Shown here: positions 21,359 to 31,444 of the stretch, piece by piece
Layout: every line of letters begins with the position of its first letter
How positions within the stretch are numbered: the first letter of the stretch is position 1
Source: Artemisia argyi
Lineage: Eukaryota > Streptophyta > Magnoliopsida > Asterales > Asteraceae
Assembly (NCBI GenBank): GCA_030686995.1
Contig: CM060694.1
Coordinates: 88,774,762-88,838,761, forward strand
Reading direction: 5' to 3'
DNA: 64,000 nucleotides
Program-made: the position numbers and the translations under genes
Notes under the pieces: generated by a model
Seen by the model: the letters and a program-made list of their open reading frames with translations, nothing else
Databases searched by the model: none
Told to the model about the DNA's origin: nothing

Positions 21359-21600
21359 TTTACACTTGTAACTTTCTTACCTTCAACTGTTGATCCAGTG
21401 GTTGATGGTTTTAAAGAGTTTTCATTCTTTATGATTTCTCATAAAGCATAGTCGTGTACTTGGAAGTACTGCTCAATCCCAAGCCTCCACATCTCAAAGT
21501 CATTCTGTTTGAGCATTGGCAACTTAGCAACAGTGTTGTTTGAGTAGTCTCCATGTCCATATTCTTTGTAGGGAAAAAGTTCTTCTGTAAGGATCTTCTA
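21359..21600 (-). pseudogene. Copia gag N-terminal fragment (element C)
   Basis: The minus strand encodes METTQTTLLPKLPMLKQNDF, then EMWRLGIEQYFQVHDYAL, a stop where Trp is usual, and EIIKNENSLKPS. The KLP-x-L-x-x-x-(D/N)(Y/F)EMWR pattern is the standard start of Ty1/copia gag (Tork/Ale type). It is cut off at 21358 by the LTR of element B. Confidence 0.8.
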
Positions 21601-21620
21601 AATCAAAGTATCAGAAACCA

Positions 21621-21633
21621 GACTCTGATACCA
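21621..21633 (-). promoter_or_regulatory. Primer-binding site of copia element C
   Basis: Minus strand TGGTATCAGAGTC matches the initiator-tRNA-Met type primer site (TGGTATCAGAGC) with one change. It lies between the LTR end and gag. Confidence 0.8.
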
Positions 21634-21637
21634 CTTA

Positions 21638-21958
21638 TGAGGATCTAATCACACTTGAGCCATGTGCTAGAGATACTTTGAATGTATACCAAATAGTATG
21701 CGGAATCTACTATGATACTTAGAAGAATTATGAATAATGTATGTAACAATAATGAATGAAACAGTGAACAATGATGTAAATAAAATGATTCAATATTATT
21801 AGCTCAATAATACGAGTGATCTTAACTATCACTAGGGTTTACAACCTTGAAACACGTATGCAAAAAGATATCTAACATGTTAACCTAGGACCTCATTTTA
21901 TAGTATAAGGAGTCCTTTACAAGATAACTATTCATGTACAAGATACATATCATTCTAA
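21638..21958 (-). repeat. 5' LTR fragment of copia element C
   Basis: On the minus strand this ends ...GATTAGATCCTCA four bases before the primer site. TATAAAATGAGG (minus, about 21892-21903) is a plausible TATA box. The LTR is interrupted at 21958 by a Helitron. Confidence 0.65.
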
Positions 21959-22207
21959 TCTATACTACTATATAATGCATTTGGGACTATTCTATAATTA
22001 AAAAGGCTTAAAATTCACACTTTTGCTTACTTATTATGGAAAGATTTCAAAATTAATTGGTTAGGAAGCAGGTTGGTTAGGAAGTTTGTTAGGAAGCAGG
22101 TTGGTTGTTCAAACTAAAATTATTTGGCTTAACCATCTTTACCTATAAAGCATAAAGACAACTAAATGTGTGACCGAAAAACCGAATAACGCAAAATATA
22201 GTCACAG

Positions 22208-22234
22208 GTACCCGCCGCCGCATTGCGCGGGTAC
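22208..22234 (+). other. Helitron 3' terminal hairpin
   Basis: GTACCCGC and GCGGGTAC form a perfect 8-bp stem around an 11-nt loop, the known subterminal hairpin of Helitron 3' ends. Confidence 0.8.
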
Positions 22235-22237
22235 TGT

Positions 22238-23649
22238 TGATGCGTGGGAATCGCAACAGGCTTTACCTCTCGAGGGATCTCGAGAAGCTTACAACCCCCA
22301 CCAGGCAGTGTACCTGATCGTTGTAGTATAGTATAGTGACAAGTACCGGGGGATTGATCGTTCAGCTTAGGAATAGTGTCGCTAGGATTAGAAAGCCTCA
22401 ATACTAGTTCTAAAGGTGAGGGATGATTATTTTTGTATTTTTATATTTTTATGAAAGCAATTAAAATCTCGGGTTTGAAGGATTTGGGCAGAATTAGTTG
22501 CTAATCAACTAACCCAATACTAAGATGCAATCAAAATAAAATACTAAAAATGAAAATAAACTAATTAAACTAAAGTTGTGAGCAGTAATTGGAGAAAATG
22601 TGTTTACTTAGATTTCACTACTCCCTAGACATCTTTTACACGTTAATTACTTCTTATAGTTGCATGGATGACGGATCGTATTCCTTAATACCATTCATGG
22701 GGTGGCACACATAACTCCCCAATTCTATGAGCTCTTATCTCCTCCTACACCATGCCCAGCATAACTATAGGGATTGTAAACAGTGGCTCATGCATTAAAT
22801 ACAACCAATAAAGACCTAGTGCGCCTCGGTTCATGTTTCTTAAGACGTTCAAGCATGTTACCAAGTGGAGATCTGCCAGTTTTCTTAAGCCTAACATATA
22901 AATCACTCATCCAAGACAAAGATAAACAAGTAATCAACACATAATTAACATCTAGGTTTCATTAGATCTAAGCAAACACAAGATAGATCTAACCTAGCAT
23001 AATGGAATTGAGACAAGAACAAGATATAGACAACCAACACATAGACATATTGATTGAATTAAAGGAACACTTATCTCAATTACAATGCAAGGTATCAAGG
23101 GTTTGGAACCCTTGAAAAACCTGTAAAAGTTGCACCAAAATCGTACTTAGGGTTTCTCCAAAACTTCTCTTTAATGTGTGAAAATTAGAAAACTATATAT
23201 AGAAAAATAGGTTTGACGGCGTCAAGACAAAGCTTGTGACGCCGTCACCTCGCCACCAAAACTCTTCTCGGACTGCCTAGATCTACTTCTGACGCCGTCA
23301 AGACTTATACACTTCCAGGCCGTCATGACTCTTTTACTCTTGACGCCCTTCCTACGTGACGCCGTCAAATCTGTTCTGGGTCTTCATGGAAATTCATGAA
23401 ATTTGCTCTTGACGCCGTCAAGGTTTTGCTCTTGACGCCGTCACCTACTGTTCTCAGCATGGAAAATTAAGACTTTGGCGTTTTCTTCACTTTTATGCTC
23501 CAAAAACGTCCGAATTGCTTCCTTTTCCAGATTTCACTCCCAAAGTACCTAAAATCACAAAAGGAACGATTTAGGGCAATATTTGATCAAATAAATTCGG
23601 ATTCGGGCTTAAATGACCCCCTAAAAACGGATCATTTTTCGCCTCATCA
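22238..23649 (-). repeat. Element D 3' LTR
   Basis: 1,412 bp, TGATGCGTGGG...CGCCTCATCA on the plus strand. Contains the TATA box and palindrome array described separately. No ORF of note. Confidence 0.93.
23193..23452 (-). promoter_or_regulatory. D 3' LTR promoter: TATA box and TGACGCCGTCA array
   Basis: CTATATATAG (23193-23202) is a TATA box. Upstream on the minus strand, within 240 bp, are six full TGACGCCGTCA palindromes (first at 23213-23225) and two decayed ones. TGACG is the core bound by plant TGA-type bZIP factors; binding to this spaced palindrome is an inference. Confidence 0.6.
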
Positions 23650-24230
23650 TATACCCTTACACTTGGGATTTGCTTGTCCTCAAGCAAATGCGCTTTTATT
23701 CTACTCAAAAGACAAGTTAGGGGTCATTTAACACTAACATAAAAGTAATTACAACAAATAATCGTTCCACTAAAGACCAATAGACAAGCACGGAGGTCAT
23801 ACACTAGCACCTCACAAATAGTGTTTAGATACTCACATCTCTCGGGTGTAATAAAGTGTAAATTACAATATGGAAACGGAAGATATCTCTCACTACCTGT
23901 CATAGCAAAATAGATTACCATATGCTTGGGAAAGGATCAAACCTCCACCACATGGCGTAAGCACCTAGGATAAACTATCATAGAGGTCTTTTAAAGGGTT
24001 GTAACGTTAGGTGTAGGGATATGAAATACACGGTTTTGTAGGATAAAGGAAGTTTTACTGGTGGCGAGTTAACAATCTTAGTTAATTACATGTACAATAT
24101 GGCGTTGCTAAGCCAAGACTAGACTCGACTTAAGCTAATAAATGAAAAATAACAAAAACATAAAATGAACATAGAATAAAAAGGGATGGTAGTCCGTATG
24201 TTTTTTCACTTTTCTTTTTCTATATATATA

Positions 24231-24288
<58 letters not shown>

Positions 24289-26134
24289 ATACACTCTTAC
24301 CCTACCATCCAAAATAATACATCATAGGGAATGAACATTTCCCTTACACTTGAATTTTTACATACTTTACATTTAAACTAATCTAATGACTCGAATTAAG
24401 AAAATCAAAACACTTGGAGCACTTTTAAGATTAACGTACATATGGGGGTAATAAGTGATATTCTTCCCCATTACTTCATAAAATAAGTACTTACCCATGA
24501 GTCCCAATCGTCCCAAAACAATATGTACAAGGATATGACTCGACTTAGCAACCATGTAATCAATTAGAAAGTTAACTTATGGTTTAACAAATAACAATAA
24601 TGCATTAAAAATGAGCGCATACACGGAAGGCTAAGGCGATTTGGTTGTACATTTAAGTGGGGTGTAACAAATTCTTCCTTTAAGTAAAATGCTTAAAGTT
24701 AGAAACGAAAAGATAGGCTCGGAGGGGTGTACTAGGGGTTTCGTGTACTAAAAATGAGTACAACGCTAAGGGTGTGGGAAAAATTAGTTGACTTAACTAG
24801 CCAAGTAATATGACTTAAATGGTCAAGTAATTATAATACGGGTTTAACACAAGGGTGATCCTAATGCCTCTTATCATGTAGTAAATCCTACTACACGAAT
24901 GTAGTCTCACTAGCGGTCTCGGGATGCATCACTAACGCAAGTTCTAGAATCTAAATGCTACCGGTACACTCATAAGCACTAATAGTAAATGCTTTTCCTA
25001 TCAAATCTAAAGGCGAACCTCACATATTTGGGTAGAAAATTTTTCTGAATATACGGTTATGTGCTAGTCATACAATCTCCTATCCATGAGACGCTTGCTA
25101 TGGCTAAAGTTTCACTCCTAAATGTTGTAAAAAATTTTAAATTTGGCGCTAAAATTGCACTAACAAGTATTTCTCATAGTTTTATTACACATCTACCATC
25201 AAACAAAACAAACTCAAGCGAAAGTGCATATGTAAGGTATCATCTTTTTACCCTCCCCTTACACTTAGGATGAACATTGTCCCCAATGTTCAAGTAAAGA
25301 ATGTAAAAGTGAAAAAGTAAAGAGAATGAAATCAAATACTCCCCTGATTCGCTCGGTATGGATAATAGGGTGGCTAGGTTAAATCTTCCTCCAAGAAAAC
25401 GAACAATCAAAGCTTCCCTTCCAGAATGTAAATCATCTTCTTATCATACATAACCTGTAAAACCTGATAAAATAGACAAGACAACCTTGCGTAAAATCGG
25501 CGGCATTCTATATAAGTTACTAAATCCTAGAAAACAAGATAAGATATAATGCTTGTGGAATGAAGTTTGCAGATCTCCTGGAGATTATAAAACTTAATAA
25601 TTCACAAAAACCATAAGACTCCGTTAGAAAAACAAAACCGGTAAAATTTCCAGATTTTAACTCCTGACGCCGTCAAGAGTAAACCCCTGACGCCGTCAGA
25701 ATTGACCTGCAGAAATCCTTATGTTAAGTTTCCGGAAAATTTCTGGAAAAACTTGGTCCTACTTCCTGGAAAATCCTGCAAAACTTCATTATGACTCAAT
25801 ACAAGCATTTGACTCTAACAAATACGAATACACATGTTCATTTAATATTGTGGAGAATCATGATCGGTTTGTTTCTTAAAAACATATTTGGGGTTTCCCC
25901 TTACACTTATCTTTTGCAAAAATACCTTTAGGTGGAGTTAAGACTAGGCCAAAACAACAAAGTAAAGTATTTCCACTATTTAGTTTAGAAACATGATCAA
26001 CCAACAATAAAAATTGAGCATGCATACGGAAGCAAATAACAAACAAACAAATAAAATCACACAAAACATGGGTTGCCTCCCAAGAAGCGCTTTTCTTTAT
26101 TTACGAGTCTTGTAGCTAGACTCAAGGTCATGGG
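23650..26134 (-). other. Non-coding interior of element D
   Basis: No coding is supported. It holds the LTR-proximal polypurine tract with a 9-bp hairpin ATTTGCTTG-TCCT-CAAGCAAAT (23668-23689), three further CCCTTACACTT words (about 24341, 25257, 25898), a second hairpin TGAACATTG-TCCC-CAATGTTCA (25271-25292), a long T tract (24230-24286), and two more TGACGCCGTCA palindromes (about 25666-25702). Confidence 0.65.
24230..24286. repeat. Poly-T tract in element D
   Basis: Near-continuous T run of over 50 bases (poly-A on the element strand). Confidence 0.9.
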
Positions 26135-27031
26135 TTAACGTGTATCGCTTATGCTCACATAACCTAGTGTGAGCCATCTAATAGTCGCCTCATCTTTCTT
26201 ATAATCATCTCCTAATTCTAAGCATCCGCGATAGTATCTTTTATTCTTTTCATGAGTATACTTAAGTCCTTTTCTCTTATCATTCTCACTTAGCATCTCT
26301 ATGGGCGGATACCTACTACACTTTTCCATGGAAAAATCCTTGAACCTAGGGTGTGTGCGGGGCATTTGATAGACAAAATCTTCTTCCCCATCCGAGAATG
26401 TAATTAACCCTTCTATGAGTTTTTCATCAAGGTTGGTCAACTGTTTGAAAGGTTTTCCAAACACAACTTGGGTCAACTTATCATCAATAAATTCTCCTAG
26501 ATTCTCCATAACCATGAACTCAACAAGATAGACCAAGCTTCCAACAAACACATGCAATGGTATTGCCTTAGCAATAATGTTTTCTCCTTTGTACTCTAAC
26601 TCATCTACCATGATTTGATTATATTCATTACGTGAGATTATGTTCATTGGAAGAGATGAGTTGAGATAGGCATTAAAGCTCTTAAATCCGATCTTACAAG
26701 GGAATTGCATGTTAAATGAACTATCACACTCAATCCTAGTCCTAGGGTCAACATACCTAAGAGGGTTTATTTCTTCTTCCATCCTATTCTCATTAATCAC
26801 ATCACCATCATCAAGATCCTCATCGGAGTCGGAATAGTAAAAAGGACTAGCCCTACGGTCATCATCATGATCAGACTCTTCTAACTCAGAATTATTGTCA
26901 AGGTGGTGGTTGGGTGAGAAGTTAGGTGGGTTCTCATTTTCTGCTAAAGGAAGTGGGGCGGGCATTTGGAAGATCCTACGACGAAAGACACGAATAACAG
27001 GAATCAAACGATCAATGTTATTGTGTTCCAT
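26135..27031 (-). CDS. Protease-like protein of element D, catalytic Asp absent
   Basis: A 298-aa ORF starting 162 bp inside the 5' LTR. Residues 1-90 are basic, then very acidic (SDSDEDLDDGD). Residues about 100-225 resemble the retropepsin domain of Athila-type polyproteins: YLNSSLPMNIISRNEYN (122-138) lies where D-x-G-(A/S)-S-x-N-x-M is expected, with LHVFVGSLVYLVEFMVMEN (159-177) and VVFGKPF (189-195, the usual LGRPF turn) following. The catalytic Asp is replaced by Tyr122 and the Gly by Asn124, so proteolysis is unlikely. The C-terminus (HEKNKRYYRGCLELGDDYKK) is unassigned. It is an isolated domain without RT. The open frame suggests either recency or a retained non-enzymatic role. Confidence 0.65.
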   Translation of the reverse strand: MEHNNIDRLIPVIRVFRRRIFQMPAPLPLAENENPPNFSPNHHLDNNSELEESDHDDDRRASPFYYSDSDEDLDDGDVINENRMEEEINPLRYVDPRTRIECDSSFNMQFPCKIGFKSFNAYLNSSLPMNIISRNEYNQIMVDELEYKGENIIAKAIPLHVFVGSLVYLVEFMVMENLGEFIDDKLTQVVFGKPFKQLTNLDEKLIEGLITFSDGEEDFVYQMPRTHPRFKDFSMEKCSRYPPIEMLSENDKRKGLKYTHEKNKRYYRGCLELGDDYKKDEATIRWLTLGYVSISDTR

Positions 27032-27168
27032 CGAAAAAGTTTACGAACAAAGGACACAAAGAAATAGATAGACTAAAGAAACCTAAAAATAAAAATAAAA
27101 TCTTACTAGAAAGAAATCTAGCAAGTAGACCTAATAAAAAGAAATTCTAACCTAGACAATAACTATTT

Positions 27169-27186
27169 CCCCGGGCTGCGGCGCCA
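27169..27186 (-). promoter_or_regulatory. Primer-binding site of element D
   Basis: Minus strand TGGCGCCGCAGCCCGGGG, six bases inside the 5' LTR, same tRNA type as element E. Confidence 0.85.
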
Positions 27187-27192
27187 AAAACT

Positions 27193-28604
27193 TGATGCGT
27201 GGGAATCGCAACAGGCTTTACCTCTCGAGGGATCTCGAGAAGCTTACAACCCCCACCAGGCAGTGTACCTGATCGTTGTAGTATAGTATAGTGACAAGTA
27301 CCGGGGGATTGATCGTTCAGCTTAGGAATAGTGTCGCTAGGATTAGAAAGCCTCAATACTAGTTCTAAAGGTGAGGGATGATTATTTTTGTATTTTTATA
27401 TTTTTATGAAAGCAATTAAAATCTCGGGTTTGAAGGATTTGGGCGGAATTAGTTGCTAATCAACTAACCCAATACTAAGATGCAATCAAAATAAAATACT
27501 AAAAATGAAAATAAACTAATTAAACTAAAGTTGTGAGCAGTAATTGGAGAAAATGTGTTTACTTAGATTTCACTACTCCCTAGACATCTTTTACACATTA
27601 ATTACTTGTTATAGTTGCATGGATGACGGATCGTATTCCTTAATACCATTCATGAGGTGGCACACATAACTCCCCAATTCTATGAGCTCTTATCTCATCC
27701 TACACCATGCCCAGCACAACTATAGGGATTGTAAACAGTGGCTCATGCATTAAATACAACCAATAAAGACCTAGTGCGCCTCGGTTCATGTTTCTTAAGA
27801 CGTTCAAGCATGTTACCAAGTGGAGATCTGCCAGTTTTCTTAAACCTAACATATAAATCACTCATCCAAGACAAAGATAAACAAGTAATCAACACATAAT
27901 TAACATCTAGGTTTCATTAGATCTAAGCAAACACAAGATAGATCTAACCTAGCATAATGGAATTGAGACAAGAACAAGATATAGACAACCATCATATAGA
28001 CATATTGATTGAATTAAAGGAACACTTATCTCAATTACAATGCAAGGTATCAAGGGTTTGGAACCCTTGAAAAACCTGTAAAAGTTGCACCAAAATTGTA
28101 CTTAGGGTTTCTCCAAAACTTCTCTTTAATGTGTGAAAATTAAAAAACTATATATAGAAAAATAGGTTTGACGGCGTCAAGACAAAGCTTGTGACGCCGT
28201 CACCTCACCGCCAAAACTCTTCTCGGACTGCCTAGATCTACTTCTGACGCCGTCAAGACTTATACACTTCCAGGCCGTCATGACTCTTTTACTCTTGACG
28301 CCCTTCCTACGTGACGCCGTCAAATCTGTTCTGGGTCGTCATGGAAATTCATGAAATTTGCTCTTGACGCCGTCAAGGTTTTGCTCTTGACGCCGTCACC
28401 TACTGTTCCCAGCATGGAAAATTAAGACTTTGGCGTTTTCTTCACTTTTATGCTCCAAAAACGTCCGAATTGCTTCCTTTTCCAAATTTCACTCCCAAAG
28501 TACCTAAAATCACAAAAGGAACGATTTAGGGCAATATTTGATCAAATAAATTCGGATTCGGGCTTATATGACCCCCTAAAAATGGATCATTTTTCGCCTC
28601 ATCA
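27193..28604 (-). repeat. Element D 5' LTR
   Basis: Direct repeat of 22238-23649. TATA box CTATATATAG at 28148-28157 with the palindrome array at about 28168-28405. Confidence 0.93.
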
Positions 28605-29629
28605 ACTGTTCTAGTCTTATCTATAACTATATAATAAACGAAGGTTTTTGACAAGTATTTTAAGCACGCTGCATTAAAATTCCAATTAATATCGTGACGT
28701 GTAATTACCTTATTTAGCTACAAAGTACAAGAACACAATGCATTCGGTTTTATAAATCAAAAGGAGCAAGTCAAAATCGGTTTTCAATAGCATTGAATAG
28801 CATTTATCAATTCGGTTTCAACTAAGACAATGCCTGTTTCAATCAGTTTCTCATTCACCACGCTCCTTATGATTTATTTTTGTAAAGAATTGAATAGCAT
28901 TCATGATTTTCAATCAGGTTTCTCAATGATTCTTCTTCTCCTACAAGTTACATGAATTGAATAATACCACTCACAACAGTTTCTATACTTATAGGGTTTT
29001 AAAAAATTAGGGCTTCTTATATATGTCTTTTGATGGATGTTTTAAGGGTTTGTAAAATCCGGTATTAAAACTAATTTGGTGTGTAGTTTTTGTTTAGGGT
29101 TTCGATGCAATCAATAATATATTTGGCTTTGATTAATTTCAATTCAATAAAAATGATACTTTTCTTTTTTGATTATGCAGGTTAAATGCAATCACCACAT
29201 CTAAATATTTGTAAGTATCAATTTATCTTCTTTTCTTTAGTTTGACGTGTTAATTTGTTATTTCTGAATTTTCCATTCATTATGAATATGAGTGTGGTTA
29301 GATATAGTAGATCTTATGATTGGTTTCATTTTTTTTGTGATACATGTTTGTACAGGAATTAGAAGATCAAATGTTTGTAAATGAATTAAAGAAGGCAACG
29401 TGTTTGATGAAATGTTGATAGCCATTCCACAATGCTTTTACTTTCCTGTACCAGGGTATGTTCTTTTTTACCATTGTCACAATTCGTATTGTAGGTTTCG
29501 TTGCCACACAAATGACTTCAACACAACCTGCTACTAATTTTGTTGACTCAAAATTAGAGGTTTGATTACAGCTTAAACATACTAATTATTTGTAACTAAT
29601 AACTGAATTTTTTGTGCACATTCACATAG

Positions 29630-29684
29630 ATCAGGACGGGTGGAGGAGCAAATAGAGTTGCTTCAATCAAAGCTTAAGAGTTAA
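29630..29684 (+). pseudogene. Captured MS5/SDI-type TPR gene exon fragment
   Basis: After an intron-like CACATAG acceptor, the frame reads RSGRVEEQIELLQSKLKS and then a stop. This matches the conserved segment (R-x-GR-x-(E/D)EQI-x-LL-x-x-KL) of the plant MS5/POLLENLESS3 and SDI tetratricopeptide family. It is too short to function. Confidence 0.55.
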
Positions 29685-29790
29685 GACATACATCTAACTT
29701 GACCTTGAAACTCTGATTTAGTGTTACTGTGATTTAACGGCTATTATCCTATGACATACATCTAACTTGACCTTGAAACTTTGTTACATT

Positions 29791-30109
29791 AGAATATTGA
29801 AGCCAAGGAAAATGAAATGGGTGCGAGTCTCTTTTGCAGGCTTTCAAAAGCACATCCTCATGCCATTTCAGCTTTGCAAAGTCAGGTAGATTAATAGCTC
29901 TTTATAGTCCAAAACATCTTACTTTAAATTGATCTAATATTTATGATAAAGCTTTTTACTGTAAATTACAGTACCGTATGTGTGCAACTATTACGGAGCT
30001 ATCAAATTCCTTTACATATGGTGATAGGTTACGTTATGATTCTCCTAATGTAGTAGATGCAAAACTTGAGTATACAAGTTCGATATATTTGTCATCATGG
30101 CTAAAGAAG
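29791..30109 (+). pseudogene. Captured DNA2 helicase/nuclease fragment, two exons
   Basis: Exon 29791-29885 reads EAKENEMGASLFCRLSKAHP and ends ALQSQ before GTAG. An 86-bp intron follows, ending TTACAG, and exon 29972-30109 reads YRMCATITELSNSFTYGDRL through to SSWLKK before GTAATT. The joined QYRM-x8-LSN motif is the SF1 helicase region of DNA2. Frames are open across both exons, but the rest of the gene is absent. Confidence 0.7.
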
Positions 30110-30943
30110 GTAATTAATAGTTTCATTTTTATTTTTCTTAATCTTTATTGTCAACCATTTTGCTATCTATGTGAATTGGTATTGTATTACAATCAATCAT
30201 GAAACTAAGATTGCATGTTTGATTACTTTCTTTTTATCATACGCATACACAAAACAAAAGAACATAGAGTTGCAGTTTGAGTTTAAAATATTAAAAATGG
30301 TTAAAATATGTTTTTTTCTTTCTTTTTTTTTTTCTTTTTTGTTAAAAAAGGTTGCAATGTCAACGAGTAAATTGTGTATATGCAGCTAAGCACTTGCTAT
30401 GGTGTAACATTTTTTGTTTATATATGATTAGTCTTCTGAAACAAATTAAAGTTGTATATTCATATTAAGGTGTTAGGTTATGTTAATCACTTTTTGGTTT
30501 GGTGCTGAAATAAATAACCAGGTTTAGTTACAATCAATACGACCCATATGTGGCCCATCGATTTTGTATATGAAAATATAAATTGATGATTGATGTATAA
30601 TTTATTGCTCAATATTTGTTTCATATTTATATGGATGTTTTCAATCTTCTTAAAAATCTATATTGGGCATTTAACTTTGCAGGTCGTTACAACTTTCAAC
30701 TACAACCAAAGAGAGATTGGTTATGAAAAATATATTTTGAAACCATAGATACATATGTAAGTATTTAATTTGTAACCACATGTGTTTTTTTTTGCATTTA
30801 AACATGTATATATTTCGACAGATGTCTTTTTCTAACAATTTGAATTTCATTGGTCTTATCTATGGTTCTTGCATAGCAGATAAGCTATTTGTGTTTTATC
30901 CAATCTAATACCATTTTTATTATGGATGTAACAATTTGAGCAG

Positions 30944-31001
30944 GCAAGACATCATTATGCAAAGCTTTGGCACATAAACTGTCTCTACGTTTTAGCAATA
31001 G
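30944..31001 (+). pseudogene. Captured PCH2/TRIP13 AAA-ATPase exon fragment
   Basis: Between a GCAG acceptor and a GTGTGT donor the frame reads GKTSLCKALAHKLSLRFSNR. This is the second half of the Walker A motif and following helix of the meiotic checkpoint ATPase PCH2/TRIP13. One exon only. Confidence 0.65.
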
Positions 31002-31259
31002 GTGTGTATCCTATATTTTTTCAGTTGGCTCGCCCATATGGCCATATGTGCATGTTCATTATACTAAGAGGACCATTTTAATTTTCTGCAATCGTGCTCT
31101 TGCCATTTTATATTATAATGTTACAATAAAAGTGTTGATATTCATACAATTCTTGGTCTTTTTGGATTAGTTATCATATCATGATGTCATGTTATCGTTG
31201 TTGATGATTTGTACACAATGATCTATTTGATAAGTTGGTATTCTGTCTTTTATTTACAG

Positions 31260-31385
31260 ATTCATCACTTGAGGTCGACCGAATGCAAAAGGTCCAGGCT
31301 ACCAAGGAACAAGAGGACGGTTAACCATGCCTATAGTGGTGTGTTATCTGCTGGTGTTGTGCGAGAGAGGTTTATCAAATTTTGT
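31260..31385 (+). pseudogene. Captured ribosomal protein eL34 exon fragment
   Basis: After a TTTACAG acceptor the frame reads [20 protein letters not shown], then [20 protein letters not shown]. This is the conserved middle of cytosolic ribosomal protein eL34 (HLRPTEYKRSRL...RTVNRAYGGVLS). It loses similarity after about 31385, has no 5' exons, and is a pseudogene. Confidence 0.8.
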
Positions 31386-31444
31386 CCTACAGATGGAAAA
31401 AATGGGTTGGTGAGGACGTGTAGTAGACTGTGGGTATAAGTTTG

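Larger units (their letters stand above)
22238..28604 (-). mobile_element. Element D: Athila-like non-autonomous LTR retrotransposon
   Basis: Flanked by the 5-bp duplication ACTGT (22233-22237 and 28605-28609). The LTRs are exactly 1,412 bp each (22238-23649, 27193-28604) and differ at roughly a dozen positions by eye. On the minus strand the order is 5' LTR, primer site TGGCGCCGCAGCCCGGGG, one 298-aa ORF, a long non-coding region, polypurine tract, 3' LTR. RT, RNase H and integrase are absent, so D must be mobilised in trans. Confidence 0.92.
21959..28614 (+). mobile_element. Short non-autonomous Helitron, split by element D
   Basis: The 5' end TCTATACTACTATATAATGC (21959) follows an A. The 3' end is a GC-rich hairpin (22208-22234) and CTAG (28611-28614) followed by T. 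Removing D and one ACTGT copy gives hairpin, TGTT, CTAG, T, the canonical Helitron terminus with A/T target site. Net length is only about 285 bp. No Rep/helicase is present. Confidence 0.75.
28620..31444 (+). mobile_element. Second Helitron-like unit carrying gene fragments (3' end not found)
   Basis: TCTATAACTATATAATAAAC at 28620 follows an A and resembles the 5' end of the neighbouring Helitron. The unit contains exon fragments of at least four unrelated genes with introns and splice sites kept, as Helitrons are known to acquire. I found no convincing hairpin plus CTRR terminus before the window ends, and F, G and I may all be inserted in it. Non-coding DNA between fragments shows nothing else recognisable; 28640-29150 has only repeated TTGAATAGCAT words. 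Confidence 0.5.

Noticed and set aside
31209..31439. Open frame including eL34 as a real ribosomal protein gene
   Set aside because: Only one internal exon is present, similarity stops at about 31385, and no start, upstream exons or normal C-terminus exist.
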